Notes under the pieces: model-generated
The model's input: only the letters and a program-made list of their open reading frames with translations
Database searches by the model: none
Told to the model about the DNA's origin: nothing
Part shown: positions 8,542 through 17,831 of the stretch, piece after piece
Position numbering within the stretch: position 1 is the first letter of the stretch
Layout of the letters: every line of letters begins with the position of its first letter
Origin: Streptomyces shenzhenensis
GTDB taxonomy: Bacteria > Actinomycetota > Actinomycetes > Streptomycetales > Streptomycetaceae
Reading direction: 5' to 3'
Assembly: GCF_003688995.1 (NCBI RefSeq)
Contig: NZ_PENI01000030.1
Location: 55,763-119,762, forward strand
DNA length: 64,000 nt
Program-made: the position numbers and the translations under genes

Positions 8542-10875
8542 TCAGAAGGTGAGGCTCCAGCGGTCGAGGTGGCCCGGGTCCACGAGGAAGATCCCCGGGG
8601 TGTTGTCGATGACGCGCAGCCTCCACACGCCGTTGGCGGGCAGCGCCGACGCGTCGACCGTGAACGTGGCGTGCAGTTCGGTCCCGGTGTCCCAGACGAA
8701 GTCCTTGACGGGGATCACCGTGCCGTCCTCGGCCACGAGATCGATGACCTGGCCACCGATGAAGTCGTGCACCAGGTCGACGCTGACCTTGAGATCGGCG
8801 GACGCGTTCCCGGTGCGGCCGGTCACGTACAGAGGCGACTCGATCGTCCGCCAGTTGGGGATGTCGTAGCGGTCGGGGTTGACGAAGTGGTCGCCGCCGG
8901 AGTCCAGCACGGTCCAGGCGTAGGGCAGGTCGAGCCGCTCCGCAGCCGAGTTGGTGACGGTGACGGTGACAGCGAACGTGCCGGCGCGGGTGGGCGTGCC
9001 GGAGATACGGCCGTCGGCCGGGTCCAGGGCCAGTCCGTCGGGCAGACCGGTGGCCGCGTAGGTGAGCGCGCCGGGCCGGGTGGACGTAGCGGTGATCTGC
9101 CGGCTCACCGGCTGGCCGACGGCCGCGTCGCGCGTGGAGGGGGCATCGGCGGCGATGTGATTGACGTAGCGGGGACCGACGTTGACCGCCGCCCAGGCGT
9201 TGCCGACCGCCTCGTAGGCGTCGCTGGTGGTGCCGAACAGATCGGCGGCGGCCCGGAGGGTGGCCGCGCGGGCGCCGGCGTAGTCGGTGGTGCTGGTCAT
9301 GTAGCGGGTCAGCGCCCGGTACCAGACCTCGGTGGCGTTCGCCAGGCCCAGGGCCGCGACGGGTTTGCCGTCGTAGGTGGGACTGTCGTAGGCGACACCG
9401 TTGACGGTCTTGCTTCCGCTGCCCTCGGCCAGCAGGTAGAAGAAGTGGTTGGCCACCCCGGAGCTGAAGTGCGGGTCCAGTTTCTTCGTCCCGGCGGTCC
9501 AGTAGTCCTGTGAGGTCCCCTTCGCGGAGGCGTCCTTGGACGGCTGGTCCAGGTAGCGCAGGGGATTGCCGGTGCCGCGGACGTCCGCCAGCTCACCGAT
9601 GAGGTAGTCAGGGGTGTCCTCGGCGTTGCCCGTGAAGAACTCCACGGCCGTGCCCATGATGTCGCTGGTGGCCTCGTTGAGCCCGCCGGACTCCCCGGTG
9701 TAGATCAGACCGGCCGTGGCAGAGGTGACGCCATGGGTCATCTCGTGCGCGGCGATGTCGAGTTGGGTCAGCGGATGCCGCCCGTCGCGGCCGTCGCCGT
9801 ACGTCATGCAGAAGCACAGGTCGTCCCAGAACGCGTTGGCGTATCCGGTGCCGTAGTGCACGTTGGAGACGGCGCCCACGCCGTCGTCGGCTATGCCGTT
9901 GCGGCCGAAGCGGTCGTGGTAGAAGTCCCAGGTGCGCTGGGCGCCGTAGGCGGCGTCGACCGCCGCTGTCTGCGCCGAGTCCGGGCTGCCGTCGCCCCAC
10001 ACGTCGTCGCTGTCCGTCAGCAGGGTGCGTACGCCGCCGGTGACGTCGTAGGTGCGGTGGTTGCCGCGCTGCGGATCGGCGAGCTGGTAGGCGTCGCCGT
10101 TGCGCACGGACGCCAGCTGGACCGTTCCGCTGTACTGGCTGTGGCCTTCACCGGCCTGGATGTCGTCGTAGGAGGCGAGCCGGGCGCCGGTGACCGCGTC
10201 GGTGACCACATGCAGACGGCTCGGTGTTCCGTCCGCACGGACGCCGGTGACAACGTTGTCCCAGGCCAGTCGGGGGGAGCCGTCCGCCGCCCAGACCACC
10301 CGCCGCGACGACGCCGCGCCCTCGGACACGAGGGAGGGCTCCTCGTCGGCAGCCCTGAGCGCCGTCTTCTTCGCGGTGGCCGAGGAGATGACGGCTTCGG
10401 TCGTGGGCACGGTCAGCGCCCGCGGTGCCGTACGCGTGACGCTCTGTTCGCCGGCCCGCTCGTGGACGATCACGTCGGCCCCGATCACCGGGAGTCCGGC
10501 GTAGGTGCGGGTGTAGCGGGTGTGCACCGTGCCGTCGGCGTCCTTGGCCACGTCCTTGGCGACCAGTCCTTCCTTGCCTCCCATGCCGAGTCCGCGAGCC
10601 GTCTCGCGCGTCGACTCGGCGGCGTGGCCGATCAGTTCGGCGCGTTGCGCGCGGGACAGCGGCACGCCGCGCGCCCCGGGTCTGGGCTCCGCGTCGATGT
10701 GCCGCGCCGCCGGTGTCGTGGAACGGGATTCCGGGATCGGCGCCGACCGGGCAGTCGGGGCGGCGACGACGAGCGCGGTCATGGTGGCGGTGAGCATGAC
10801 GGCCAGACGGCCACGTCGTGGCCCCGTACGGGGAGAAGAGAGTGAACGGCGGTCGTTCCTGGGCGAGTCGGTCAT
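8542..10875 (-). CDS. secreted M4 (thermolysin-like) metalloprotease with putative-Ig and P domains
   Basis: A 777-residue preproprotein. A basic N-terminus and hydrophobic segment (LAVMLTATMTALVVAAP) form a signal peptide. An FTP/PepSY-type propeptide follows to about residue 230, then the M4 catalytic domain with HEMTH (about 377-381) and the third zinc ligand in GGLNEATSD. C-terminal to it are an Ig-like He_PIG domain (GTPTRAGTFAVTVTVTNSA) and a proprotein-convertase P-domain ending WRLRVIDNTPG...DRWSLTF. Start ATG 10875 has GAGGAG upstream. Streptomyces griselysin-type neutral proteases share this propeptide/catalytic order. It stands alone with its own terminator and likely feeds peptides to the cell. 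Confidence 0.95.
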   Translation of the reverse strand: MTDSPRNDRRSLSSPRTGPRRGRLAVMLTATMTALVVAAPTARSAPIPESRSTTPAARHIDAEPRPGARGVPLSRAQRAELIGHAAESTRETARGLGMGGKEGLVAKDVAKDADGTVHTRYTRTYAGLPVIGADVIVHERAGEQSVTRTAPRALTVPTTEAVISSATAKKTALRAADEEPSLVSEGAASSRRVVWAADGSPRLAWDNVVTGVRADGTPSRLHVVTDAVTGARLASYDDIQAGEGHSQYSGTVQLASVRNGDAYQLADPQRGNHRTYDVTGGVRTLLTDSDDVWGDGSPDSAQTAAVDAAYGAQRTWDFYHDRFGRNGIADDGVGAVSNVHYGTGYANAFWDDLCFCMTYGDGRDGRHPLTQLDIAAHEMTHGVTSATAGLIYTGESGGLNEATSDIMGTAVEFFTGNAEDTPDYLIGELADVRGTGNPLRYLDQPSKDASAKGTSQDYWTAGTKKLDPHFSSGVANHFFYLLAEGSGSKTVNGVAYDSPTYDGKPVAALGLANATEVWYRALTRYMTSTTDYAGARAATLRAAADLFGTTSDAYEAVGNAWAAVNVGPRYVNHIAADAPSTRDAAVGQPVSRQITATSTRPGALTYAATGLPDGLALDPADGRISGTPTRAGTFAVTVTVTNSAAERLDLPYAWTVLDSGGDHFVNPDRYDIPNWRTIESPLYVTGRTGNASADLKVSVDLVHDFIGGQVIDLVAEDGTVIPVKDFVWDTGTELHATFTVDASALPANGVWRLRVIDNTPGIFLVDPGHLDRWSLTF

Positions 10876-11218
10876 GTGGGCAGCTCCTCTCACCGGCTGT
10901 CGGCGGACAGCGGTGGGATCAAGGGGGGAACCGCGGGCTGTCGGTCCTGCGGTGGGAACAAGGCGGGTGCCGCTCGGGCGCGGACAGATCGTTTCAGGGC
11001 GTCCGGACGTTGTCACCACTGCGAAGATCGATGTCCGAAAGCCGGTCAACGGGCGGCTATGCGCGCCGACTTGGTGCGGGCTGCGCCACGTGTACCTTTA
11101 CGCGGCGGCAATACGGCGCTAACCAGCGAGGTTGGCTGTATCCCGCCACCGCTGTGCGTACCGCTGTGTGTCCCGCTGTGTGTCCCGCTGTGCGCGGATC
11201 GACATGGACGAGTGCTCG
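10876..11218. repeat. 343-bp gap with a 12-bp tandem repeat
   Basis: No gene is visible between the protease start and the TetR stop. It must hold the protease promoter, but no clear -35/-10 pair stands out. At 11149-11196 a 12-base unit (CCGCTGTGTGTC and variants) is repeated four times in tandem, close to the TetR stop. Its role is unknown. Confidence 0.5.
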
Positions 11219-11989
11219 TCAGCCGGCGTCATGGCCGCTTCGGAGCGGCGGGTCGCCCACCTCGGCCCGGTAGTCGGCCAGGGCCTGTTCCGCTCGGGTG
11301 ATGACGTCCGGGATGTCGGCTCGGGCGACGCCGAGCAGGCGCAGCGACCCGCGCAGGGCGGAGGTGGCATACCGGAACCGGTTCTCCTCGCCGCCCCACT
11401 GACGCTGCGAGACCGAGGCCTCCACCAGGGCGAACACCAGGTCCATGTCCTCGGCCAGTTCGGCGGCCTCGCGGGGCGGATGCAGCGACGCGAGGGCCGC
11501 GCGGCTGAAGTCCCGGTAGGTGTCGCGCAGCACCGTCTGGGCGGCGCGGGTCGGCGTGAAGTCGTCCGTCTCCAGTTCCGGCAGGTGGTACACGACGTGC
11601 AGGTTGTGCCGGTCGCGCAGCAGCGTGTCCAGGTCGAAGGAGACCAGCGCGCACAGCCGTACGACGGGGTCGAGATCCCGCTCGCCAAGCCAGCGGGCGC
11701 ACGCCAGCGCCGGGGTGACGGTGCTGGAGAGCAGGGAGACGAGGAGGGCCCGCTTGTCGGCGAAGTGGTAGTACAGCGTCGACTGCTTGATGCCCACGGT
11801 GTCGGCGATCTGCCGGGTCGTCGTCTTCGCGTATCCCTGCTCGCCGAACAGCCGGGAGGCGGCCTGGAGGATCTCCTCCCGGGTGCTCAGGCCGTTGTGC
11901 CGTTTGGGCGCGGACCGCGGCCGCCCCGGCTTGCCCTCGCCCGGCTGCCGGCCGGGCGGGACCGCCGCCTGGCGTCCGGCGTCCGTCAT
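11219..11989 (-). CDS. TetR/AcrR-family transcriptional regulator
   Basis: A 256-residue repressor. After a basic, proline-rich N-terminal 35 residues comes the TetR helix-turn-helix: ILQAASRLFGEQGYAKTTTRQIADTVGIKQSTLYYHFADKR is the stretch it spans (core TTTRQIADTVGIKQSTLYYHF). The remaining 180 residues form the helical ligand-binding part with WLGERDLDPVVRL. ATG 11989 overlaps the amidohydrolase stop, so both are co-transcribed. It probably represses its own operon and the divergent transporter through the palindrome at 13403-13419 and senses a substrate or product of the amidohydrolase. Confidence 0.92.
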   Translation of the reverse strand: MTDAGRQAAVPPGRQPGEGKPGRPRSAPKRHNGLSTREEILQAASRLFGEQGYAKTTTRQIADTVGIKQSTLYYHFADKRALLVSLLSSTVTPALACARWLGERDLDPVVRLCALVSFDLDTLLRDRHNLHVVYHLPELETDDFTPTRAAQTVLRDTYRDFSRAALASLHPPREAAELAEDMDLVFALVEASVSQRQWGGEENRFRYATSALRGSLRLLGVARADIPDVITRAEQALADYRAEVGDPPLRSGHDAG

Positions 11990-13269
11990 GCCGCCCTGCC
12001 GATCCCCGGCGCCGTGACCGTGTGTTTGACGATCCGTCCGGCCTGGATCACCGTGCGGATCGCGCCGGGATCGCCCAGCGCCGCGATGTCGGCGAGCGGG
12101 TCCACGTCCGTGATGACGAGATCCGCCCGCAACCCGGCGCGCACGCTGCCCACTTCGTCGTCGAGACGGCACATCCGCGCCGCGACCGAGGTGCCGGCGG
12201 CGATGGCCGCCGCGGGGGAGAGGCCGAGCCGCACCATCAGGGCCAGTTCGCGCAGGTTCCGGCCGTGCGGGGCGATGCCCGCGTCGGTGCCGAGGGCCAC
12301 TTGGACGCCGCTGGTGAGCGCGGCCGACAGGCGTTCCAGGGCCGTCTCGCGGAGCCGGCGCCGCCGCTCCGCGTCGCGGGACGGTCCCTCCGCGCCGACC
12401 GGGCGGGTCAGTGCGGAGAGCGTGGGCACCAGGTAGGTGCCGCGCTCGCCCATGTCCTGGAGCGTCTCGTCGTCCACCAGGTAACCGTGCTCGATGCTGC
12501 GGACACCGGCCCGCACCGCGGCCGCGATGCCCGCGGCGCCCTGGGCGTGCGCGGCGACGCCCACGACGCCGTGGCGTCGCGCCTCGTCGACCACGGCGCG
12601 CAGTTCGGCCTCCGTCAGCCCGCCCGCCTCGGGTGTGCGGCGCGGGCTGGTCATGCCCCCGGTCGCCGCGACCTTGACCCAGTCGGCGCCCTCGCGCACG
12701 ACCTCGCGTACGGCCCGTACGAACCCCGCGGGCGAGTCCGCGACGACGCCCGCGCCGGGGCTCGAGTCGAGAGGGGTGCCGCGGACGGTCCGCCAGTCCC
12801 CGTGCCCGCCGGTGATGCTGAGGATCCGCAGGGCGATCTGGAGCGAGGGGCCGCGCACGTGTCCGGCCGTGACCGCCTCCCGGAAGCCGGAGTCCGCGCC
12901 CGCGAGGTCGCGCGCCGAGGTGATGCCCGCGTCGAGCGTGGCGGCGAGTGCGGGCACCGAGCGCAGTGTGAGCAGGCTCTCCGGGGCCATGAGTGTGTCG
13001 AACCGGTCGGCGTCCGGGCAGGTGCTCATGTGCACATGGCAGTCGAAGAAGCCCGGCAGGACGGTGAGCCCCGCACACTCCAGGACCCGCAGCCGGCCGG
13101 GGGAGGCCGCGGCGGGCAGCGGCAGCGTCCCCGTGGGCGCGAGCGTGTGGATCCGGTCGCCCTCCACCAGGACGTCCTGGCCGGGTACGGGCTCGTCGGC
13201 CAGACCGTCGAGCACGGTGATGTTCCTGAGCAGCAGCGCGGGAGCGGTGTGCTGGGCTTCCTGCGGCAC
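11986..13269 (-). CDS. metal-dependent amidohydrolase (imidazolonepropionase / Xaa-Pro dipeptidase-like)
   Basis: A 427-residue amidohydrolase-1 family enzyme. Metal ligands are visible as DCHVHMS, a lysine in DWVKVAATGG, histidines in AAHAQG and SIEHGYL, and an aspartate in LGTDAGIAPHG. This is the binuclear pattern of prolidase-like members acting on acylated amino acids or peptides. GTG 13269 is chosen because GGAGGAGG precedes it by seven bases; the longer reading upstream has no ribosome site. It is co-transcribed with the TetR gene and divergent from a peptide transporter, so it likely acts on the imported compound. Confidence 0.88.
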   Translation of the reverse strand: MPQEAQHTAPALLLRNITVLDGLADEPVPGQDVLVEGDRIHTLAPTGTLPLPAAASPGRLRVLECAGLTVLPGFFDCHVHMSTCPDADRFDTLMAPESLLTLRSVPALAATLDAGITSARDLAGADSGFREAVTAGHVRGPSLQIALRILSITGGHGDWRTVRGTPLDSSPGAGVVADSPAGFVRAVREVVREGADWVKVAATGGMTSPRRTPEAGGLTEAELRAVVDEARRHGVVGVAAHAQGAAGIAAAVRAGVRSIEHGYLVDDETLQDMGERGTYLVPTLSALTRPVGAEGPSRDAERRRRLRETALERLSAALTSGVQVALGTDAGIAPHGRNLRELALMVRLGLSPAAAIAAGTSVAARMCRLDDEVGSVRAGLRADLVITDVDPLADIAALGDPGAIRTVIQAGRIVKHTVTAPGIGRAA

Positions 13270-13402
13270 CTTGGGCCTCCTCCGGTGGTCCGTGATCCAG
13301 CGGCGGTCCGGTGCTCCGCCCGGGGCGAGGCGGCCGAACATGCCTGCGCAACACGGGTTTTCGGGGCTGGATGCGGCCACCGTACCAACCCCCCGGAGGG
13401 TT

Positions 13403-13419
13403 TTCTATCAATGACAGAA
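13403..13419. promoter_or_regulatory. tetO-like palindrome in the divergent intergenic region
   Basis: The 17-mer TTCTATCAATGACAGAA has arms TTCT/AGAA and TCA/TGA around one central A, with one mismatched pair. It closely resembles classical tetO (TCTATCATTGATAGA). It lies between the amidohydrolase-TetR operon and the divergent binding-protein gene, the expected place for autoregulation by the TetR protein. A 10-bp direct repeat GCAACTCCGG (13431-13450) follows. Confidence 0.6.
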
Positions 13420-13555
13420 TTTACCGTTCGGCAACTCCGGGCAACTCCGGGGAAACCCTTTCCGGCCATCGCGGCTCTACTTTTCGGTCGTTGACAGGAA
13501 TCCCCGAGTCCTCCGCGCGGCCCGTCCGCCGGACCTCCTCACCGAGAGGGTCCTG

Positions 13556-15166
13556 ATGCGATCCAGTGCCATGACCGCCGTCCCGGCCGGCCCACGCGCT
13601 CTTCCCGTACGACATGGCCGCGGCGCCAGGGCCGCCCTCGCCGCCACGGTCCTCGCGCTCACCGGCTGCTCGGCCGCGCAGTCCGGAGCCGCCGCCGGCA
13701 CGGACGTCTTCACCGCGGCCGTCGTGCAGACCTACACCACGCCGCCCGACCCCGACATCAACTACGACGGCCCGGGTCTGAACATCATTCAGAACACCTA
13801 TGAGGGCCTGGTGAAGTACCAGGACGGCAGCGAGACCGCCAAGATCGTCCCCTCCCTCGCCTCCTCCTGGAAGGTCTCGAAGGACGGCCTCACCTACACC
13901 TTCACCCTGCGCGACGGTGTCACCTTCCACGACGGCACCCCGCTCACCGCCGCCGCGGTCGCCGCGGCCGTCGAACGCCGCGCGAGCGTCGACGGCGGCC
14001 CCGCCTACATGACCGCCGACGTCACCGGCGTCACCACCCCCGACGAGCACACGGCCGTGCTCACCCTGAAGGCCCCCGACTCCGCCTTCCTCGACTACCT
14101 CGCCTCACCCTTCGGCCTGAAACTGATCAGCCCCACCGCCCTGAAGCAGCACGCCGGCGGTGACCACGCGCAGACCTGGCTCACCACCCACGACGCCGGC
14201 ACCGGCCCCTACGAACTCACCGCCGCCAGGACCGGCAGCCACTACGAACTGACCGCCTACAAGGACTACTGGGGCACCAAGCCCACCTTCGGCACCGTGG
14301 ACCTGGAGATATCCCAGAACGCCTCAGGCGCCCAACTGGAGCTGGAGCGGGGCGAGATCGACGCCATCCTCGGCAACCTCAACAAGTCCGCCTTCGAGTC
14401 CTACGCCGGCAGCAAGGCCGTCAGCGCCAGCACCTTCCCCAACATGACCACCCAGATGATCTACGTGAACCCCGCGTCCAAGGCGTTCAGGAGCACCGGG
14501 CAACGCGAACGGCTCTTCTCGGGCATCGACACCAAGGCCATCCTGTCCGCCGCCATGGGCAGTCTGGAGGAACCCACCGGCCAGCTGTTCCCACAGGGCA
14601 TGCTCGACCCCGCCGCCGACGACCAGGGCATCACCCACGACGACACCGCCCTCGCCGCCCTCGCCCGCTCGGCGCCCGCGAAGGGCCGTACGATCCGCGT
14701 CGGTTACGCGGCCAGCAGCGCCGACGGCAAGGCGGTCGCCGAAGAACTCGCCTCCCGGATGAACAGCGCCGGTCTTACGACCGAGGCCGTCGCCTACGCG
14801 GCCGGCACCATCTACAAGCTCACCGACGACCTCGGCGCCGCCCCCGACCTCGCCGTCTTCGGCGTCTTCCCCGACGCCGGCCACCCCGACTCCTGGGGCC
14901 GGATCATCTACACCCCCAAGGGCGGCCTGGACCTCTTCGGCGCCGAGGTCGACGGACTGGAGGCCAACCTCGACAAGGCGCTGACCACCACCGACACATC
15001 GGCGTACACGGCGGTGGCCCGCTCGGTCATCGACTCCCGCTACTGGTTCTCCATCGGCTCACTCAACACCACCCTGCTCACCGTCCCCGGCATCACCGGC
15101 ACCCGCGAGGCCCAGAACCTGCTGGAGTACAACGTCCTGCACTTCGCCGCCCTCGGCCGCTCCTGA
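13556..15166 (+). CDS. peptide-type ABC transporter substrate-binding lipoprotein
   Basis: A 536-residue SBP family 5 protein with a Sec-type signal and lipobox ALTGC (C38). Family landmarks are YTFTLRDGVTFHDGTPL and the AYKDYWG segment. It is shorter and only moderately like the first binding protein, so the two transporters are separate systems. ATG 13556 follows GAGAGGG. It heads an operon with a fused ATPase, two permeases and an isochorismatase-type hydrolase and is divergent from the TetR/amidohydrolase pair. Confidence 0.92.
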   Translation: MRSSAMTAVPAGPRALPVRHGRGARAALAATVLALTGCSAAQSGAAAGTDVFTAAVVQTYTTPPDPDINYDGPGLNIIQNTYEGLVKYQDGSETAKIVPSLASSWKVSKDGLTYTFTLRDGVTFHDGTPLTAAAVAAAVERRASVDGGPAYMTADVTGVTTPDEHTAVLTLKAPDSAFLDYLASPFGLKLISPTALKQHAGGDHAQTWLTTHDAGTGPYELTAARTGSHYELTAYKDYWGTKPTFGTVDLEISQNASGAQLELERGEIDAILGNLNKSAFESYAGSKAVSASTFPNMTTQMIYVNPASKAFRSTGQRERLFSGIDTKAILSAAMGSLEEPTGQLFPQGMLDPAADDQGITHDDTALAALARSAPAKGRTIRVGYAASSADGKAVAEELASRMNSAGLTTEAVAYAAGTIYKLTDDLGAAPDLAVFGVFPDAGHPDSWGRIIYTPKGGLDLFGAEVDGLEANLDKALTTTDTSAYTAVARSVIDSRYWFSIGSLNTTLLTVPGITGTREAQNLLEYNVLHFAALGRS

Positions 15167-15167
15167 C

Positions 15168-16940
15168 ATGGCGGCGACGGACGACATGAGCACCGACAGC
15201 CGCGAGCCCACGCTCGCCGCGCGCGACCTGCACGTACACCTCACCCGCGACGGCGAGGAGGTGCACGCCCTGCGCGGGGTCAGCCTCGACGTACACCCCG
15301 GCGAGATCGTCGCCATGGTGGGGGAGTCCGGCTCGGGCAAGAGCGTGCTGGGGCTCGCCGCGATGGGACTGCTGCCGCACCGGTCGCGGCCACGGACCGG
15401 GGGATCCGTCCTGCTGGGCGGCACCGACATGCTCACCGCGGACGAGGAGACCGCGCGCCGGGTGCGCCGCAGGCATGTCGGGGCGGTCTTCCAGGACCCC
15501 ATGACCTCCCTGGACCCGACGATGACCATCGGCGCCCAGTTGGGAGAGGTTTAGCCCGACCGTGCCGAACGGCTCCGGCTGCTGACCGCCGTCGGCATCC
15601 CCGACCCCGAACAGCGGCTGAAGACGTTCCCGCACCAGTTGTCGGGCGGCCTGCGCCAACGTGTGATGATCGCGCTGGCCATCGCCCGCACACCGTCCCT
15701 GATCATCGCGGACGAGCCCACCACGGCGCTCGACGTCACCGTCCAGGCCCAGGTCCTCGACCTGCTGCTGTCGCTGCGCGACGACATCGGCTGCGCGGTC
15801 CTGTTCGTCACCCACGACCTGGGGGTGGCCGCGCAGATCAGCGACCGGATCGCCGTCATGCACCGGGGAGTCCTCGTCGAGCAGGGCACCGCCGAGCAGG
15901 TGCTCCACGACCCGCACCACCCCTACACCCAGGGGTTGCTCGCCGCCAGGATCGGCCTCGACACACCCCGGGAGCATCCGCTCACCCTGCGCCGGGCCAC
16001 GCCCGGGGAACAGGACCGCACCACCGGGCGGCGGACCGCGGCCACCGTCGTCGAACTGGCCGGCGGCGGGCGCGGCCGGGCCGTCGCCGCGGACGGGGTG
16101 CTGACCGCGGGCCGGGTCGCGGCGGCCGACCGGGACCTGCCCGACCGCTGGCCCGAGCCGGTCATCGGGGACGACCTCGCCGTGCGACTGCGCGGCGCCG
16201 CCCGGGTGTTCCGCTCCGGACCGCCCTGGGCCCGCCGGGAACTGCACGCCGTGCGCGGCGTCGACCTCGACGTGGCCCAGGGCGAGTCGGTGGCCCTCGT
16301 CGGTGAGAGCGGCTGCGGCAAGACCACCCTGCTGCGGATCGTGGCCGGACTCGAACGCGCCACCTCCGGCGAGGTACGGGTGTCCGGCGGCACACCGCAG
16401 ATGGTCTTCCAGGACGCGGGTTCCTCCCTCACCCCGTGGCTGACCGTCGGCGACATGCTGGCGGAACGGCTCGCCGTGACCGCCTCCGGCCTGAGCCGCG
16501 CCGAACGCCGGACAGCGGTGACGGACGCCCTCGCGACCGTCGGCCTGCCCGCCGACACCGCCCGCGCCCGGGGCGACCAGCTCTCCGGCGGCCAGCGGCA
16601 GCGGGTCGTCATCGCCCGCGCCGTGATCGTGCCGCCCCGCGTCCTGCTCTGCGACGAACCCACCTCCGCCCTGGACGTGACGCTCGCCGCCACCGTGCTC
16701 GACCTGCTCGGCCGGCTGCGCAGGGAACTGGGCATGTCCGTCCTGTTCGTCACCCACGACCTGGCGGCGGCCCGCGTCATCGCCGACCGGATCGCCGTCA
16801 TGCGGGCCGGCCGCATCATCGAGGAGGGCCCCACCGAACGCGTGTGCTCCCGGCCCGCCGAGGACTACACCCGCACCCTCCTCGACGCCGTACCCGGACC
16901 CCGCCACCGGCGGCCCAGCACGACCGGAGGCCCCCGGTGA
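15168..16940 (+). pseudogene. fused DppD-DppF ABC ATPase interrupted by an in-frame TAG
   Basis: One reading frame encodes two ATPase domains in tandem (590 residues if read through). Domain 1 has Walker A GESGSGKSV (about residues 52-60) and the QDPMTSLDPT Q-loop; a TAG at 15552-15554 then stops it after 128 residues. The same frame resumes with SGGLRQRVMIALAIA, Walker B IIADEPTTALD and FVTHDLG, followed by a complete second domain (GESGCGKTT, LSGGQRQRVVIARAV, LLCDEPTSALD). Compared with relatives about ten residues around the stop also look missing (GAQLGEV then PDRAERL). If not a sequence error, translation would yield a dead N-terminal fragment and, from TTG 15639, a product with only the second ATPase intact. 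ATG 15186 is another possible start. Confidence 0.8.
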
Positions 16941-17797
16941 CGGCGCTCGGCTCTCTCACCGGCGGCCGGCGGCGCACCGCCACCACGGCCGGCCGCCCGC
17001 ACCACGTCGTCGCGGGCCGGCTCGCCCTGGGCGCACTCGCCGCGCTCGTCCTGCTGGCCCTGCTCACCCCGGTCCTCAGCCCGCACAGCCCGGTCCTGCG
17101 CAGCGGCGACGCCTTCCTGCCCCCGGGCAGCGCGGGCCACCTGCTCGGCACCGACGCCCTCGGCTACGACCTGCTGGCCCGTGTCCTGTACGGGATGCGC
17201 GCCAGCCTCTTCGCCGCGGCCGTCGTCATCACCTTCGGAGTGCTCTTCGGCGGCCTCGTCGGGGTCCTTGCCGGAGCCCTGCCGGGCTGGGCCGACGCGG
17301 TGCTCATGCGCGTGACCGACCTGTTCCTGGCCCTGCCGGGACTCGTCATCGCCCTGGCCGTAGCCGCCTCCCTCGGAGCGAGCTACCGCAGCGCGCTCAT
17401 CGGCATCGCCGTCGTGTGGTGGCCGCTGTACGCCCGCCTCGTGCGCGGCGAGATCCGCGCCTGGGCGGCCCGGCCCCACCTGGAGGCGGCCCGGCAGGCC
17501 GGCGTCCCCTGGGGCCGGCGCGTCGTCCGCCACCTGCTGCCCGGCGTCCGTCCCACGGTGGTCGTCGCCGCCAGCCAGGACGTCGGGGGACTCGTCGTCG
17601 CCCTGTCCGCGCTGTCCTTCGTCGGTCTCAGCTCGCCCGCCCCGGCCCCGGAACTCGGCGCCATGGCCGCCCAGGGCATGCCGTATCTGCTGACCTCCTG
17701 GTGGGTGCCCATCGTGCCCGGAATCGCCGTCATGCTGCTCGCCGTCGTCGCCAACTACGCGGGCGACGCCGTCCGCGACCTGCTGCGCCGCCGGTGA
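16937..17797 (+). CDS. peptide-type ABC transporter permease (DppC type)
   Basis: A 286-residue membrane subunit with six hydrophobic segments, the HLLGTDALGYD motif after the first segment, and an EAA-loop of the form RPHLEAARQAGVPWGRRVVRH. GTG 16937 overlaps the ATPase stop as GTGA, with GGAGG upstream, so it is translationally coupled to the damaged ATPase. Order is unusual in that the C-type permease precedes the B-type. Confidence 0.9.
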   Translation: MTALGSLTGGRRRTATTAGRPHHVVAGRLALGALAALVLLALLTPVLSPHSPVLRSGDAFLPPGSAGHLLGTDALGYDLLARVLYGMRASLFAAAVVITFGVLFGGLVGVLAGALPGWADAVLMRVTDLFLALPGLVIALAVAASLGASYRSALIGIAVVWWPLYARLVRGEIRAWAARPHLEAARQAGVPWGRRVVRHLLPGVRPTVVVAASQDVGGLVVALSALSFVGLSSPAPAPELGAMAAQGMPYLLTSWWVPIVPGIAVMLLAVVANYAGDAVRDLLRRR

Positions 17798-17831
17798 CCC
17801 CGCACTCCCGTCCCGGAGAGGACCGAACCCC

